Assembly (NCBI RefSeq): GCF_900115775.1
Contig: NZ_FOXS01000003.1
Location: 496,001 to 560,000, forward strand
DNA from: Hymenobacter arizonensis
Lineage (GTDB): Bacteria; Bacteroidota; Bacteroidia; Cytophagales; Hymenobacteraceae
Direction of reading: 5' to 3'
DNA length: 64,000 bases
Part shown: one piece after another, positions 17,508 through 26,021 of the stretch
How positions within the stretch are numbered: the stretch's first letter is position 1
Layout: each line of letters begins with the position of its first letter
Program-made: the position numbers and the translations under genes
Notes under the pieces: model-generated
Told to the model about the DNA's origin: nothing
What the model saw: only the letters and a program-made list of their open reading frames with translations
Database searches by the model: none

Positions 17508-20500
17508 TTATAAGTGCTCCTGTAGTAGGCGAGCCAAGATAGCCAAGCTGCGGGGCTTGTCGCCTTCTAGCAGGCCACGAATTTTGCTTTCTAACTCTTT
17601 CTCTTCGGGGCTGGTTTGCTTAGGTCGGCGGATAACGCGGGCGCGCTCTTTGTTGCCGAAGGTGGAAATGCCAACTCGTAGTATATCCTCGGCTTCGGGG
17701 TCGATGACAGTTTTGGCCAGTTCGCACATGTTATCCAACTCATGGATGCGCTGCTGAAAACGGTCCTGAAAAATCCGTTCGTCGGTGTCGTCAAAGTCTT
17801 TTAGGCTTTTGCTCAGCAGCGCATTGGCCATAGAGTTCAGCCATGCTTCGCGGTCATCCAGCTTCGACATGAGCCGTTCCCGGAATATCAGCAGCTCCTT
17901 TGGCAGTTGGTGCGGCTCTAGGCTTCGAAACCGCTCTTGCAGCGCCTGCTGGTATTGCTCGAAGTCAGCAGTCTTGCCCATGATATGGCTGCTGATGGCT
18001 TGCTCTAAGCGCAGCAGCAGGGCGGAGTATGCCTGCCGGATTAGGCCAATGTGGTGTTGCAGGGTCAGCACGTACTTCTCCCGCGTAGCCGTGTCGTGCT
18101 GCAGGGCCGCCAGCGTAAAGCCCAACGCTCTGGGGAACGTTTCGAAAAATGCCGCTTCGGGGTCTTTAGCCGTCACGATGCTTTCGCGCAGCCGCACGGC
18201 TATGGCCGGGAGGTTGCGGGTGCGCTGGGCATAAGGGGGCAGCTGCTTATAGAATGTCAAAAACGGCTTAATCGACTCGATAAAGGTCTTGTTAGATAGC
18301 TGCTCGGCTGGTTCAAGCTGCAACAGCTCGCGGTATTCATTGAATAGTGCCAGCTTCTCGGGTAGCAGCTCAAATGCCTTCACTGCATACAGACCAGGGC
18401 TTTTGCTGAACAGGTCTACTACGTCAGCGTTCAGGTCAGGAATGTACTTGTCCTGCTCGCCGTAGAGCGCAAACTCGTGGCGACGCATGAAAAGAAACAC
18501 CGGCACCCAAAAATCGACCAAGCCCTGTTTCAGCTTAAATGGCTTGCGAAGCAACCGATTCATCAATTCTGAAACTTTCCTTTTGCCTTCCTGCGATTCT
18601 TGCAGAAAAGCGTCGCACGCTTCCCACAACTTTTGAAACGTAGGCGCAGCAGGAGGCATCAACGCATATTCGCCATTGAAGCGCCCGTGCATTCCGGTAT
18701 CCTGCAACAGTGACAGGTAAATGGTTTTTTCGGGCGGGAAATTTTTGACCGGGAAATCTAAGTCCTCGTACTGCCACTTGTCGAAAAGCGCCCGAATGAA
18801 ATTCTTCCGCGCTGTGAGAATTGGGGTCGACAGTTTGGTTCGGTTTACCAGTTCACTCCGATACGTGGGTGTGGCTGCATAAACCTCTCGAGCAATGGCG
18901 GATAAGCAGCGATTGAAGGACCGCCGGCTGTTGAAAGCAGTTGATGCAGCCCCGTTGTAAAACCAAATAATGTTGCCGTCTGCCTGGTACAAGCTATCAA
19001 GCACATAATGGTTGAGCAGCGCAACTTGATGGTCGAGAATGCCATTTAACTCGCGCACAGCTACCTTATCGTTCAGGTTTTCCTCTCGGACCTTACGGAT
19101 TTTATCAATCTCCCGAATTAGTCGCTTGATTTCGCCCGACTTCCGGTAGATGCCATACAGCACCGCGTCGCGCCGGTCGCCCACGGTTTGGCGCAGCTTG
19201 TCGATGGTTATACCATCCGAAAAAATCAGGTTTACGAAGCCGTCAATCTCGCCCACTGGTTCTTCCAACAGCACATCGTCAGTCATGCGGACCTCAAACA
19301 CGCGGGGCGTACCTACCTCATAAGAAACTTGCTTGGCTGCGATGTACGGGAAAGTGAAAAACTCCCGCAACCGGGTGGCCACATCCGTTACTTGCTCTAC
19401 CAGGCCGCCGGCTTCGTCAATGGCCAGCTCAATATCAAGGTCAGTACCCTCGAATAGAATGAAGCTTTTTTTATGCGGTACCAACCGAATTAGCTTGTGA
19501 AGCTGTAGCTTTTTCAGCGTGGGCGCTGCGGTGCGTAAACCAAGACTAATCTGCGCATAGGTTTCCAATAGTTCCGGGCTGATTTCAGCTCCCGCCGGCG
19601 AAAAAATGGAAAGCAACCCAATGGTTTTGACAAGTTGCCGTGCGTCGCTCAACGCAACTTCATCGTCAAAGTGCTTCTCTAATTGGTCAAGGGTAGACTT
19701 GAGGCTGGCCCACTGCGAAAAATTGGAATTGAAGCGCGAAGTGAGTAGCGAATAGAAATGGTAGCTTAGGTAGTCGTACACATGGCTCACGCTGTAATAC
19801 GTGCCCTGGGCCGCGTGCTGCTCAATTCCTAGGTAGTCGTTGGAGCGCAGGAATGAGAACAGTGACCGTTCGTTTTGACCGTAACGCTGTAAGGCTTGCA
19901 CTAATACGCCCGCCGATAGCAAATCAAGCGGCCATACCTGCTGCTGCATTTCCTCGGTGCCATAATCGCGCAGTGGAAAAGCGTGCGCAGCTTTGATGCT
20001 CTCAAATAGGCGTTGGTTTTCGGCCAGTGCGGGCACTGATACCTTATTGGCTGATAACTGCTGTGCTGCCAGGTAAAGCAGCTGCTCCACTGGTTCGTTA
20101 AAAGTCAGTTCTTTCAGCCGGCCTTTCACCTTTTCCCACTCCTGGCGCTGTGCGCGCCCTAAGCCGATGGCATAGGCGCTAACATCCTGGTGGACGGTCG
20201 TTAGTAGCAGAATATCCTTATCGGCGTCGTTGATATACTCCGCCAACTGTTGAATGAAATACAGCTCTTCCTCAGGGTTTTCCTTGGCTGCATATTCCAG
20301 AAATTTACCGAACTCATCGATGATGAGTACAAGTGCAAATTTCTTCTTTGCCAACGCCTGATACTCTTGGTCGATGGCCTCAATTACTGTTGCGGATGGT
20401 GTGTCAGTGGTACCGTCGGCTACGAAGTGCTGCGCTAGCGTTTGTTTCAGCGAAGCATACTCCCCTATAAAGTGCTCAAAGCGAAAGGATTTTATGTTTT

Positions 20501-20738
20501 TAAACCCGGCCTCAACGCGAAAGAATTCATTCCGTTTGGTAAGGGTTTGCTGGAACGCCCACAGAAAAGCCGATTTACCTGTACCGTATGCGCCAACAAT
20601 ATTAAAGCAGTGAATTCCCGATAAGTAGTTGTTAATTATTTGACCGAAAATAGCCTGCGCGTTTTGCGTAGGTATGTAAAATAGCTGCTGCGCTTCATCG
20701 CGCACGATATTGACCGAAGGGCTAAACGAGGTGGCCAT
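17508..20738 (-). CDS. Large P-loop ATPase in the SspC position
   Basis: A 1076-aa ATPase. The Walker A motif is G49-A-Y-G-T-G-K55-S and the Walker B motif FALVLIIDEFG with D141-E142. The N-terminal AAA-like domain is followed by a long, mostly helical region without recognisable motifs. This resembles the large STAND/BrxC-like ATPases of modification-based defence systems. The start at 20738 (MATSFSPSVNIV) overlaps the end of the DUF4007 gene by 17 bp; an ATG at 20759 would add seven residues. Overlap and order (DUF4007, ATPase, PAPS reductase) point to SspC, which powers DNA nicking and modification in Ssp systems. The name rests on context, since I cannot align it to SspC itself. Confidence 0.78.
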   Translation of the reverse strand: MATSFSPSVNIVRDEAQQLFYIPTQNAQAIFGQIINNYLSGIHCFNIVGAYGTGKSAFLWAFQQTLTKRNEFFRVEAGFKNIKSFRFEHFIGEYASLKQTLAQHFVADGTTDTPSATVIEAIDQEYQALAKKKFALVLIIDEFGKFLEYAAKENPEEELYFIQQLAEYINDADKDILLLTTVHQDVSAYAIGLGRAQRQEWEKVKGRLKELTFNEPVEQLLYLAAQQLSANKVSVPALAENQRLFESIKAAHAFPLRDYGTEEMQQQVWPLDLLSAGVLVQALQRYGQNERSLFSFLRSNDYLGIEQHAAQGTYYSVSHVYDYLSYHFYSLLTSRFNSNFSQWASLKSTLDQLEKHFDDEVALSDARQLVKTIGLLSIFSPAGAEISPELLETYAQISLGLRTAAPTLKKLQLHKLIRLVPHKKSFILFEGTDLDIELAIDEAGGLVEQVTDVATRLREFFTFPYIAAKQVSYEVGTPRVFEVRMTDDVLLEEPVGEIDGFVNLIFSDGITIDKLRQTVGDRRDAVLYGIYRKSGEIKRLIREIDKIRKVREENLNDKVAVRELNGILDHQVALLNHYVLDSLYQADGNIIWFYNGAASTAFNSRRSFNRCLSAIAREVYAATPTYRSELVNRTKLSTPILTARKNFIRALFDKWQYEDLDFPVKNFPPEKTIYLSLLQDTGMHGRFNGEYALMPPAAPTFQKLWEACDAFLQESQEGKRKVSELMNRLLRKPFKLKQGLVDFWVPVFLFMRRHEFALYGEQDKYIPDLNADVVDLFSKSPGLYAVKAFELLPEKLALFNEYRELLQLEPAEQLSNKTFIESIKPFLTFYKQLPPYAQRTRNLPAIAVRLRESIVTAKDPEAAFFETFPRALGFTLAALQHDTATREKYVLTLQHHIGLIRQAYSALLLRLEQAISSHIMGKTADFEQYQQALQERFRSLEPHQLPKELLIFRERLMSKLDDREAWLNSMANALLSKSLKDFDDTDERIFQDRFQQRIHELDNMCELAKTVIDPEAEDILRVGISTFGNKERARVIRRPKQTSPEEKELESKIRGLLEGDKPRSLAILARLLQEHL

Positions 20739-21609
20739 AGTATTGCTGCATAACCTCATCGAGGTTGATTAATTCTTTCTTAATCGTCAACACTCGGTTG
20801 CCCGCCGTGCTGGAATAAACAATGGCCATCGGGAGGTGTGCCTTCATCTCCTCGATTTTATGAAAAAGGCCCTTTTCATTTAGGGCGAATATTAGTCCGG
20901 GTGAATCTGGAGCTACTTCCAAATCAGTAAAACTGATTGTTTCCCCAAAATGCTCATTCTCTAAAATCACCCGCAAGACTATTTGCCAGGGAATGTCTCG
21001 CTGTTCCAAGTTTTCAATGTGGTAGCGGACGCCATCATTTCGAGTAATGGTAAGTAGGTCCAAGTCTTGCAGTAGACCGGTGGACTCTTCTTCCACGTCA
21101 AATTTCTCTTTATCCTTACCCGAAGGCGCGTAGCTTCGAATGAAAACTGTCAGGTCGGCGTCAAGCGTGTTTGCATTCAAGACATTGGTATTGCCAAGCT
21201 CGCTATTCCGGCGAATCACGAACTGCTGCAGTTGCGCCCGACTGAAAGAAAAACCTTCTTTACGCAGCTCGTTGAACACGAAATGGTAGAGCGATGCGCG
21301 CCCCGTTTTAACAAGCAGGTAGTGCAAGTACCAGAGCGTCGCATTGTCTTCGATGTAGGGGTCGTACCCATCGGGTCCTAGTAGCTCATGTGCTACCGCC
21401 CGTAGTTCATCTGCTTCGTTGGTCAGGCCAAAGGCCCGCATCCAGTAGCGGATGGCGTCAACCATGTTCTTACCAACACCAAGCTTGACCACCGCGTCGG
21501 CATCGTTGAACCCTCCGTTTGCCTCAATAAAGTCGTAGCCCTTCTTCAGCCAGCTGTGACGACACAAGAAAGTATTATGTCCTTGAAAAACAAGCTTTTC
21601 CCCTAACAT
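20722..21609 (-). CDS. DUF4007 protein, SspB-like
   Basis: First gene of the leftward operon. The 295-aa protein shows the DUF4007 pattern FNDADAVVKLGVGKNMVDAI followed by RYWMRAFGL. It continues with DATLWYLHYLLV-like text (ATLWYLHYLLVKTGRASLYH) and FNELRKEGFSFSRAQL. From memory, SspB of the SspABCD phosphorothioation system is a DUF4007 protein that nicks DNA before sulfur incorporation. DUF4007 also occurs beside other PAPS-reductase-like defence genes, so the family call is firmer than the function. The upstream 60 bp contain a palindrome and a half site (see 21624-21671). No cysteine desulfurase (SspA/DndA) gene is nearby; a host IscS could supply sulfur. Confidence 0.82.
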   Translation of the reverse strand: MLGEKLVFQGHNTFLCRHSWLKKGYDFIEANGGFNDADAVVKLGVGKNMVDAIRYWMRAFGLTNEADELRAVAHELLGPDGYDPYIEDNATLWYLHYLLVKTGRASLYHFVFNELRKEGFSFSRAQLQQFVIRRNSELGNTNVLNANTLDADLTVFIRSYAPSGKDKEKFDVEEESTGLLQDLDLLTITRNDGVRYHIENLEQRDIPWQIVLRVILENEHFGETISFTDLEVAPDSPGLIFALNEKGLFHKIEEMKAHLPMAIVYSSTAGNRVLTIKKELINLDEVMQQYYGHLV

Positions 21610-21623
21610 GGTAGTCTTTTTTT

Positions 21624-21671
21624 ACGCTAAGTTAGCGTTAATTAAAGTGATATGTAAGGAGAAAACGCTAA
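21624..21671. promoter_or_regulatory. Putative operator upstream of the Ssp-like operon
   Basis: ACGCTAA-G-TTAGCGT (21624-21638) is a perfect 7+7 palindrome 15 bp before the DUF4007 ATG. The half site ACGCTAA recurs at 21665-21671. Repeated operator half-sites just upstream of the first gene suggest a dimeric repressor; which protein binds is unknown. Confidence 0.5.
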
Positions 21672-21773
21672 TGGATTGAGCATCAACGACGCTTTATTAT
21701 GGAGATAGTAAACTAGGTAAAATGACTAGACTATGGACTGTGATATTGAGAAGATTCAATGATTTGTGAGTGA

Positions 21774-22367
21774 TTAATCCGCAATCAATAAGCTTCTTAG
21801 CTGCTTGCGCCACTTAGAAGTTAGCTCATAGCTATCTGTTTTACTTCGCCACAGGCTTTTACGACCAATTTCTTGCAAAACCTCGCACAGAGTATCTTGC
21901 AGGTTGTAAAGTTCTTTCAACCGCCTTGGTGCGAGACTGGTAGCTTGCTTCAGATAAGGGTGTTGCCGATAGGCATTTGATAACTCATCCACCTGGTCGA
22001 GAAATTCCGAAACTGGCTTCTCAGCTAATTGACGGCCTTCGACAGCTAGAAATTCCTTGACAATTTGACAAAACTGCTCGTGCAGTTCTGTTGCTGCCCG
22101 TTGGTCTTTTTGAGCTTTCTCTTCTCGCTCACGTTTCTGCCAATAGGTTTCTAGCTTAAGCGGCTCTTCTTCCTCTTGCTCTTCCTCATACCCAGCTGGA
22201 GCAAACTCCTCATCGCGTGAATCAGGCGTAGACATTAGAACAAAGCATTCTGAGCCGGCATTCTCTCGAAAATGCAAGCCTTTACACGCTTCACTACAGT
22301 ACTTTTTATTAGGGCGCCCTTCAACTAATTCGCCGCATTGGGGACAGGTACGAATCGGTTTTTTCAT
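21774..22367 (-). CDS. Small zinc-finger protein, function unknown
   Basis: A 197-aa protein. Four Cys at the N terminus (CPQCGELVEGRPNKKYCSEA, then CK) make a zinc ribbon. A Glu-rich acidic stretch (EEEQEEEEPLKLETYW) and a helical, coiled-coil-prone C-terminal half follow. Proteins with this YCSEACK-type N terminus are common on Bacteroidetes integrative elements beside integrases and DUF3987 genes, but no function is known to me. It is in the same direction as the replication module and separated from the serine recombinase by about 80 bp. Confidence 0.7.
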   Translation of the reverse strand: MKKPIRTCPQCGELVEGRPNKKYCSEACKGLHFRENAGSECFVLMSTPDSRDEEFAPAGYEEEQEEEEPLKLETYWQKREREEKAQKDQRAATELHEQFCQIVKEFLAVEGRQLAEKPVSEFLDQVDELSNAYRQHPYLKQATSLAPRRLKELYNLQDTLCEVLQEIGRKSLWRSKTDSYELTSKWRKQLRSLLIAD

Positions 22368-22444
22368 AGTATTGGTGCTTTAATTGGTAAGTTGAAAACG
22401 GTTTAAAGGGCCTTAGAACCGTTTCTGATAAGAAAATTCACTAT

Positions 22445-23155
22445 TTAAGGCTTAAAAGCCACTGAAACGTTTTGGTCCTGAATAGCACCAGTTGAAACTA
22501 ACAGTCGGGCGATGGCTGACTTATAGAAAAGCTTGCCATTAGGTGTGCGATAGCCACTAGCATTCAGCTCTCGTACAATGGCCTGTAAGCTGGCTCCTTG
22601 CGCCCTTAGCAACTCACAAAGCCGTCGGGCTTGGCGACTACTTAATTGCTGTCGAGCCTTTTCCTGACGGACTTCGATACTGCGCATTCTAGCCTTATCA
22701 GTCAGGTTGCTAGGAGTGCCAAGCTGAAAACCGCGCGCTTTCTTAGCTGCTAGTGCCGCGCAGGTACGTTGCGAAATGGCTACTGCCTCGCGTTGAGCTA
22801 CTGCGGCTAGAATATGGATGGTAAACTCATCCGCTTCGGGTACATCTACCGCTTTGAAGCGTACGCGGCTTTCCATCAGTTCAGCCAGGAAGGCGACGTT
22901 GCGCGCCAAGCGGTCTAGTTTAGCCACCAGTAGAATGGCTCCGGTTTGGCTCGCCATATCGAGTGCTGCTTGCAGTTGGGGACGCTTATTATTGCGCCCA
23001 CTTTCCACTTCTGTAAATTGAGCGAGTAGCTCAGCTGTCTGAGGCACGAAAGCATGTACGGCGGCCCGTTGAGCTTCTAGGCCCAAGCCCGAGCGTCCCT
23101 GTTTATCAGTACTCACGCGGTAGTATGCAACGTATTGATTGTTGGGTGTTGTCAT
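22445..23155 (-). CDS. Serine recombinase (resolvase/invertase family)
   Basis: A 236-aa small serine recombinase. The catalytic N-terminal domain begins YVAYYRVSTDKQGRSGLGLE, with nucleophile Ser15, and includes the downstream LLVAKLDRLARN (conserved Arg residues) and the E-helix region FTIHILAAVAQREAVAISQR. The C-terminal part (RQARRLCELLRAQGASLQAI...TPNGKLFYKSAIARLL) is the helix-turn-helix DNA-binding region. The start at 23155 (MTTPNNQYVAYY) fits the family; a longer frame to 23347 would run across the palindrome at 23276. It may resolve dimers or co-integrates of the excised element. A good candidate for its recombination site is that palindrome, 121 bp upstream. Confidence 0.9.
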   Translation of the reverse strand: MTTPNNQYVAYYRVSTDKQGRSGLGLEAQRAAVHAFVPQTAELLAQFTEVESGRNNKRPQLQAALDMASQTGAILLVAKLDRLARNVAFLAELMESRVRFKAVDVPEADEFTIHILAAVAQREAVAISQRTCAALAAKKARGFQLGTPSNLTDKARMRSIEVRQEKARQQLSSRQARRLCELLRAQGASLQAIVRELNASGYRTPNGKLFYKSAIARLLVSTGAIQDQNVSVAFKP

Positions 23156-23275
23156 TATTAGAATGAGATAACGAAGCCGACCACACCACCTTAAAAGAGG
23201 GCGTAGCAGCTGTTGAACGGGTGTTTGACAAATGCAACGATTTGAAATCCTTGTAAAAAAGCATCGTTGGTGAGG

Positions 23276-23329
23276 GCTGTCCAGTTTGTCCAGTGTCCAA
23301 CAATATGGACACTGGACAAACTGGACAGC
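23276..23329. repeat. 24-bp perfect inverted repeat between DUF3987 and recombinase genes
   Basis: Arms 23276-23299 and 23306-23329 are exact reverse complements with a 6-nt loop. Each arm carries three GTCCA units (GTCCAGTTTGTCCAGTGTCC), so it looks like protein-binding repeats as well as a hairpin. It begins at the DUF3987 stop codon. It could be a recombinase (res) site, a replication origin for the excised circle, or a terminator; it has no U-tract typical of the last. Confidence 0.7.
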
Positions 23330-25023
23330 TATAAATCTTTTGTCCAATTATGGATTGTCGACTTTGAGACACCGAGGATGTCCGCAATCTCCCGAACCCC
23401 TTTTTTCTCTAGGTGTAAGGCAATGGCCCGTTCCTGCTTTTCGGCTCGTTGAGCAAACCCGTTGTTATTGCTCACGCTGCCACGCGCGGCGGGAAGCGTT
23501 TCCAGCAGGTATAAGGCGTGCGCGCGACCTGTCTCGACAATAGATATTGCCGCTGACACATCTTGCGCATCGGCTACTATACGCTCCCCGGGTGCTACCC
23601 CGTGTTCGAAGCACCGGAGCAGGGCCAAAAGGCCGGCTATGCGGAAAATTGTTAAGCCTAACCGTAAGGCCGTGCTTGCGCCCGCTGACCCAGCTACCAC
23701 CACAGCTTCAGCTAATCCTTTGCGGCCCGCCGCGTTAAGGGCAGCCCATCCGTCACTGGTCATTTCAAAGCAAGTCTCTTGGCCTGCCATTGCTTCCATC
23801 ATTCGCGTAACCGCTGTCGCTTGCTCATCAAAGAACTGGCCCAGGTTGCCCCGTCCGCCCGCTGGGCTGACATCGCGCCAAGCCGCAGGTCGCTCAAAAG
23901 TGTAAAAGAGGATGCGGCTGAACAAGCCATCTTCGGCCGTAGGAATGAGGCGGCGCAATTGAGCCGGAGTCCCAGTGAGGGCCAGCGATATAGCTGGAGC
24001 CCCAATGTCAATTTGCTCGCGGTCAGTTTTGCGCATCAAAGACACTGGTTCGTGATGGAACGCCTTGCGAAGCAAATCGGAAAAATTTCCAAAATCTTGG
24101 CCTAAAGCGCCGCTCAGTGTATCCGCCTCCGTTTCGCAGATTATGCCGCGGCCGTCGTTATCGGCCAAGGCACGCATAAGCGCGGCGGCCGACGTGTTAC
24201 CTGGCAAGTAAAGCTGTTTGAATGCAGGTGCAGGAGGCGGCATCTCGGCCGTCGTTTGTTTGCCTTTGCGCCGCGTCTTCCATTCTTGAAGTTGCAGCTG
24301 GTAGGCGTCAGCTGCTTGTTTGCTCGCTTGCGTCAGGCGCTGGTGCCATTGCCAAGCCAGTTTTCGGGCCCAGCCCATAGCCCCCTTGCCGCTGGCCGCA
24401 GGAGCCAAGATGAAAGTGAACAGATTGAGCCATACCGGAGCTCCGTCATAGATGCCCTTTATGCTGGCAAAACAACCGGACAGCACCGCTAGGGTGCTCA
24501 ATAGCATCACGTCCCGTTCGGCGCCGGGAGTAAAGGGCTCGCAGCATTTGCGCAGCCATATCGGTAGCGCATTATAAGCCTGTTGGGCGATGGGTCCTGG
24601 CAGGGCAGGGGATGGGGTTTCGCGTTGCCCGGCTACCGAAGCGTTAGCAGAGCGGGTAGATATATTGCTAGCGAAAGGCTTATTTCCGTGCTGCGCTTTG
24701 GCGTTTTTGAATATTCCGCCTATAGTGCGGCTGATTTCCATTTCGGTGAAGTCGTCGGCTTGCCACTGAGCAGCGTGGGCCGACAGTAATCCTTCTGCTA
24801 CCCCCCGTTCGTTACAGAAGTACGTCAGGGCCGTCAACCATGTATTACGACCTCCGGGTCCGGGAAATGGGCCATGGTGCTTCTCATGTTGCGTCAAGCA
24901 CCATGCTAGAGCATCTCCGGGCAATTCGCCGATGGAAGTAGGACTTGGGACGGGTTTGGCTGAGGTCGTGAGTTTGGGCGCCCAAGCAGTTGGGTCGAAG
25001 GTTCGCGGTGCGGTTGCCATCAT
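23329..25023 (-). CDS. DUF3987 protein, helicase/primase-like replication protein of the element
   Basis: From the ATG at 25023 this is a 564-aa protein. The N-terminal part (about 30-120) has a PriCT-like look (DALAWCLTQHEKHHGPFPGP, ISRTIGGIFKNAK). The DUF3987 ATPase domain starts near residue 160 (LPIWLRKCCEPFTPGAERDV) and has a P-loop-like APAASGKGAMGWARKLAWQW. The end (REIADILGVSKSTIHNWTKD) is a helix-turn-helix. It is the usual partner of the VirE-N/BT4734 gene next to it, and the two overlap by one base (TAATG at 25021-25025). A further upstream ATG (25086) would overlap the neighbour more and is unlikely. Expected role: replication or unwinding of the excised element. Confidence 0.85.
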   Translation of the reverse strand: MMATAPRTFDPTAWAPKLTTSAKPVPSPTSIGELPGDALAWCLTQHEKHHGPFPGPGGRNTWLTALTYFCNERGVAEGLLSAHAAQWQADDFTEMEISRTIGGIFKNAKAQHGNKPFASNISTRSANASVAGQRETPSPALPGPIAQQAYNALPIWLRKCCEPFTPGAERDVMLLSTLAVLSGCFASIKGIYDGAPVWLNLFTFILAPAASGKGAMGWARKLAWQWHQRLTQASKQAADAYQLQLQEWKTRRKGKQTTAEMPPPAPAFKQLYLPGNTSAAALMRALADNDGRGIICETEADTLSGALGQDFGNFSDLLRKAFHHEPVSLMRKTDREQIDIGAPAISLALTGTPAQLRRLIPTAEDGLFSRILFYTFERPAAWRDVSPAGGRGNLGQFFDEQATAVTRMMEAMAGQETCFEMTSDGWAALNAAGRKGLAEAVVVAGSAGASTALRLGLTIFRIAGLLALLRCFEHGVAPGERIVADAQDVSAAISIVETGRAHALYLLETLPAARGSVSNNNGFAQRAEKQERAIALHLEKKGVREIADILGVSKSTIHNWTKDL

Positions 25024-25850
25024 TAATAAGCCGAAGGGTGATACATCGGATGAATCCAAGCCTCGGGGTCGTGGCAGATAAAGCAAGCGCGGTCAACGTT
25101 CGACCCACTGGAGTCAGGGGCTATGCCATGATTTATGCTGAGACAATTGCGCAAACCCGAAAAAATAGTCAGGTGGTCATACTCCAATGACACACGAACT
25201 ACAGCTTTGATACCATCTCCTGAGGGGCTGATAAACAGCAACTCAATTGGCAAATTTGAATCCCCCAGTAGGCGTGCGCGTACCCCCACTAAATCAGATA
25301 GGTGGTCAAAATCAAGCACAATCAGGCCGCTTCGCCTTACTAGATTACCTCCAGACCGCTTGGTGAATGTGCCACCTGCCGTGAAGGATGGAAGCCCAAA
25401 TTTTAGGCGTTCTCGAGCTTTGCTACCAATTGGTAAGGAGCGAAGTCTTTGAGTTTGCGTGACTAAGTAAGGCCCGCTGATTACCTTATAAATGTCTGCT
25501 AACGTGACGTCTTTATAGGGAATTACATTGGTAATGGGCGGTTTAAAGTAACTAACCAGCGGTAGGGGCGCAGAGGCTTTTTTGCCAGTGAAGTGGTGGC
25601 CGGTCAACCAAACACGCCCAGCATAACCCATCCACCCACAGGCCTCTTGCAATAACCAACCGGCTGCCAGAGCTGCTTCAAGAGAAGATTCTGGGTTAGC
25701 GCACCCATTCCGGGACAGCAGGAACAGCACCTTAGACCGGGGGTATAGTTTATCCGGCTCTAAAGCCGCGAGCAGGAACATTGCCAGTTGGACAGGACCT
25801 TCAGGTGGCATTGGTACCCCGTTGGGGTATGAGTTATTAACCAGCGTCAT
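25023..25850 (-). CDS. VirE N-terminal / BT4734-like protein (primase-like)
   Basis: A 275-aa protein starting MTLVNNSYPNGVPMPPEGPV, reverse strand. The second half matches the BT4734/VirE-N family: LIVLDFDHLSDLVGVRARLL carries the acidic LDFDHL motif, followed by LFISPSGDGIKAVVRV and DRACFICHDPEAW. These residues resemble a primase-polymerase active site. In Bacteroidetes mobile elements this domain is often followed by or fused to DUF3987, as here. It is coupled to the DUF3987 gene (TAATG) and to the small upstream ORF (ATGA), so three genes overlap in a row. Confidence 0.8.
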   Translation of the reverse strand: MTLVNNSYPNGVPMPPEGPVQLAMFLLAALEPDKLYPRSKVLFLLSRNGCANPESSLEAALAAGWLLQEACGWMGYAGRVWLTGHHFTGKKASAPLPLVSYFKPPITNVIPYKDVTLADIYKVISGPYLVTQTQRLRSLPIGSKARERLKFGLPSFTAGGTFTKRSGGNLVRRSGLIVLDFDHLSDLVGVRARLLGDSNLPIELLFISPSGDGIKAVVRVSLEYDHLTIFSGLRNCLSINHGIAPDSSGSNVDRACFICHDPEAWIHPMYHPSAY

Positions 25851-26017
25851 GACTTTGAGCTGATTAAAATGTTGCCGTAGTTTGTCTGCGAGGCCAGACG
25901 TACAACCTCGCCAATCAATATGAAACTGATTGCATCGATATGACCGAAGGTCGAAATCGACGTACTTTTGCTGTGGCTACCAACCACTTCAAAAACATTG
26001 AGCCTGTTAGTCTTCAT
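25847..26017 (-). CDS. Small 56-aa coupled ORF, function unknown
   Basis: The protein begins MKTNRLNVFEVVGSHSKSTS and has no recognised domain. It is called real because of its tight fit. It starts 4 bp after the stop of the HTH gene, and its stop overlaps the next ATG as ATGA (25847-25850). Such spacing is unlikely to arise from a random frame in an operon. It might act as a translational bridge rather than a functional protein. Confidence 0.5.
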   Translation of the reverse strand: MKTNRLNVFEVVGSHSKSTSISTFGHIDAISFILIGEVVRLASQTNYGNILISSKS

Positions 26018-26021
26018 AGGA

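Noticed and set aside
16395..21609. BREX type 4 system (PAPS reductase plus BrxC-like ATPase)
   Set aside because: No PglZ or BrxL gene is present, while DUF4007 and DUF262 fit the Ssp type better.
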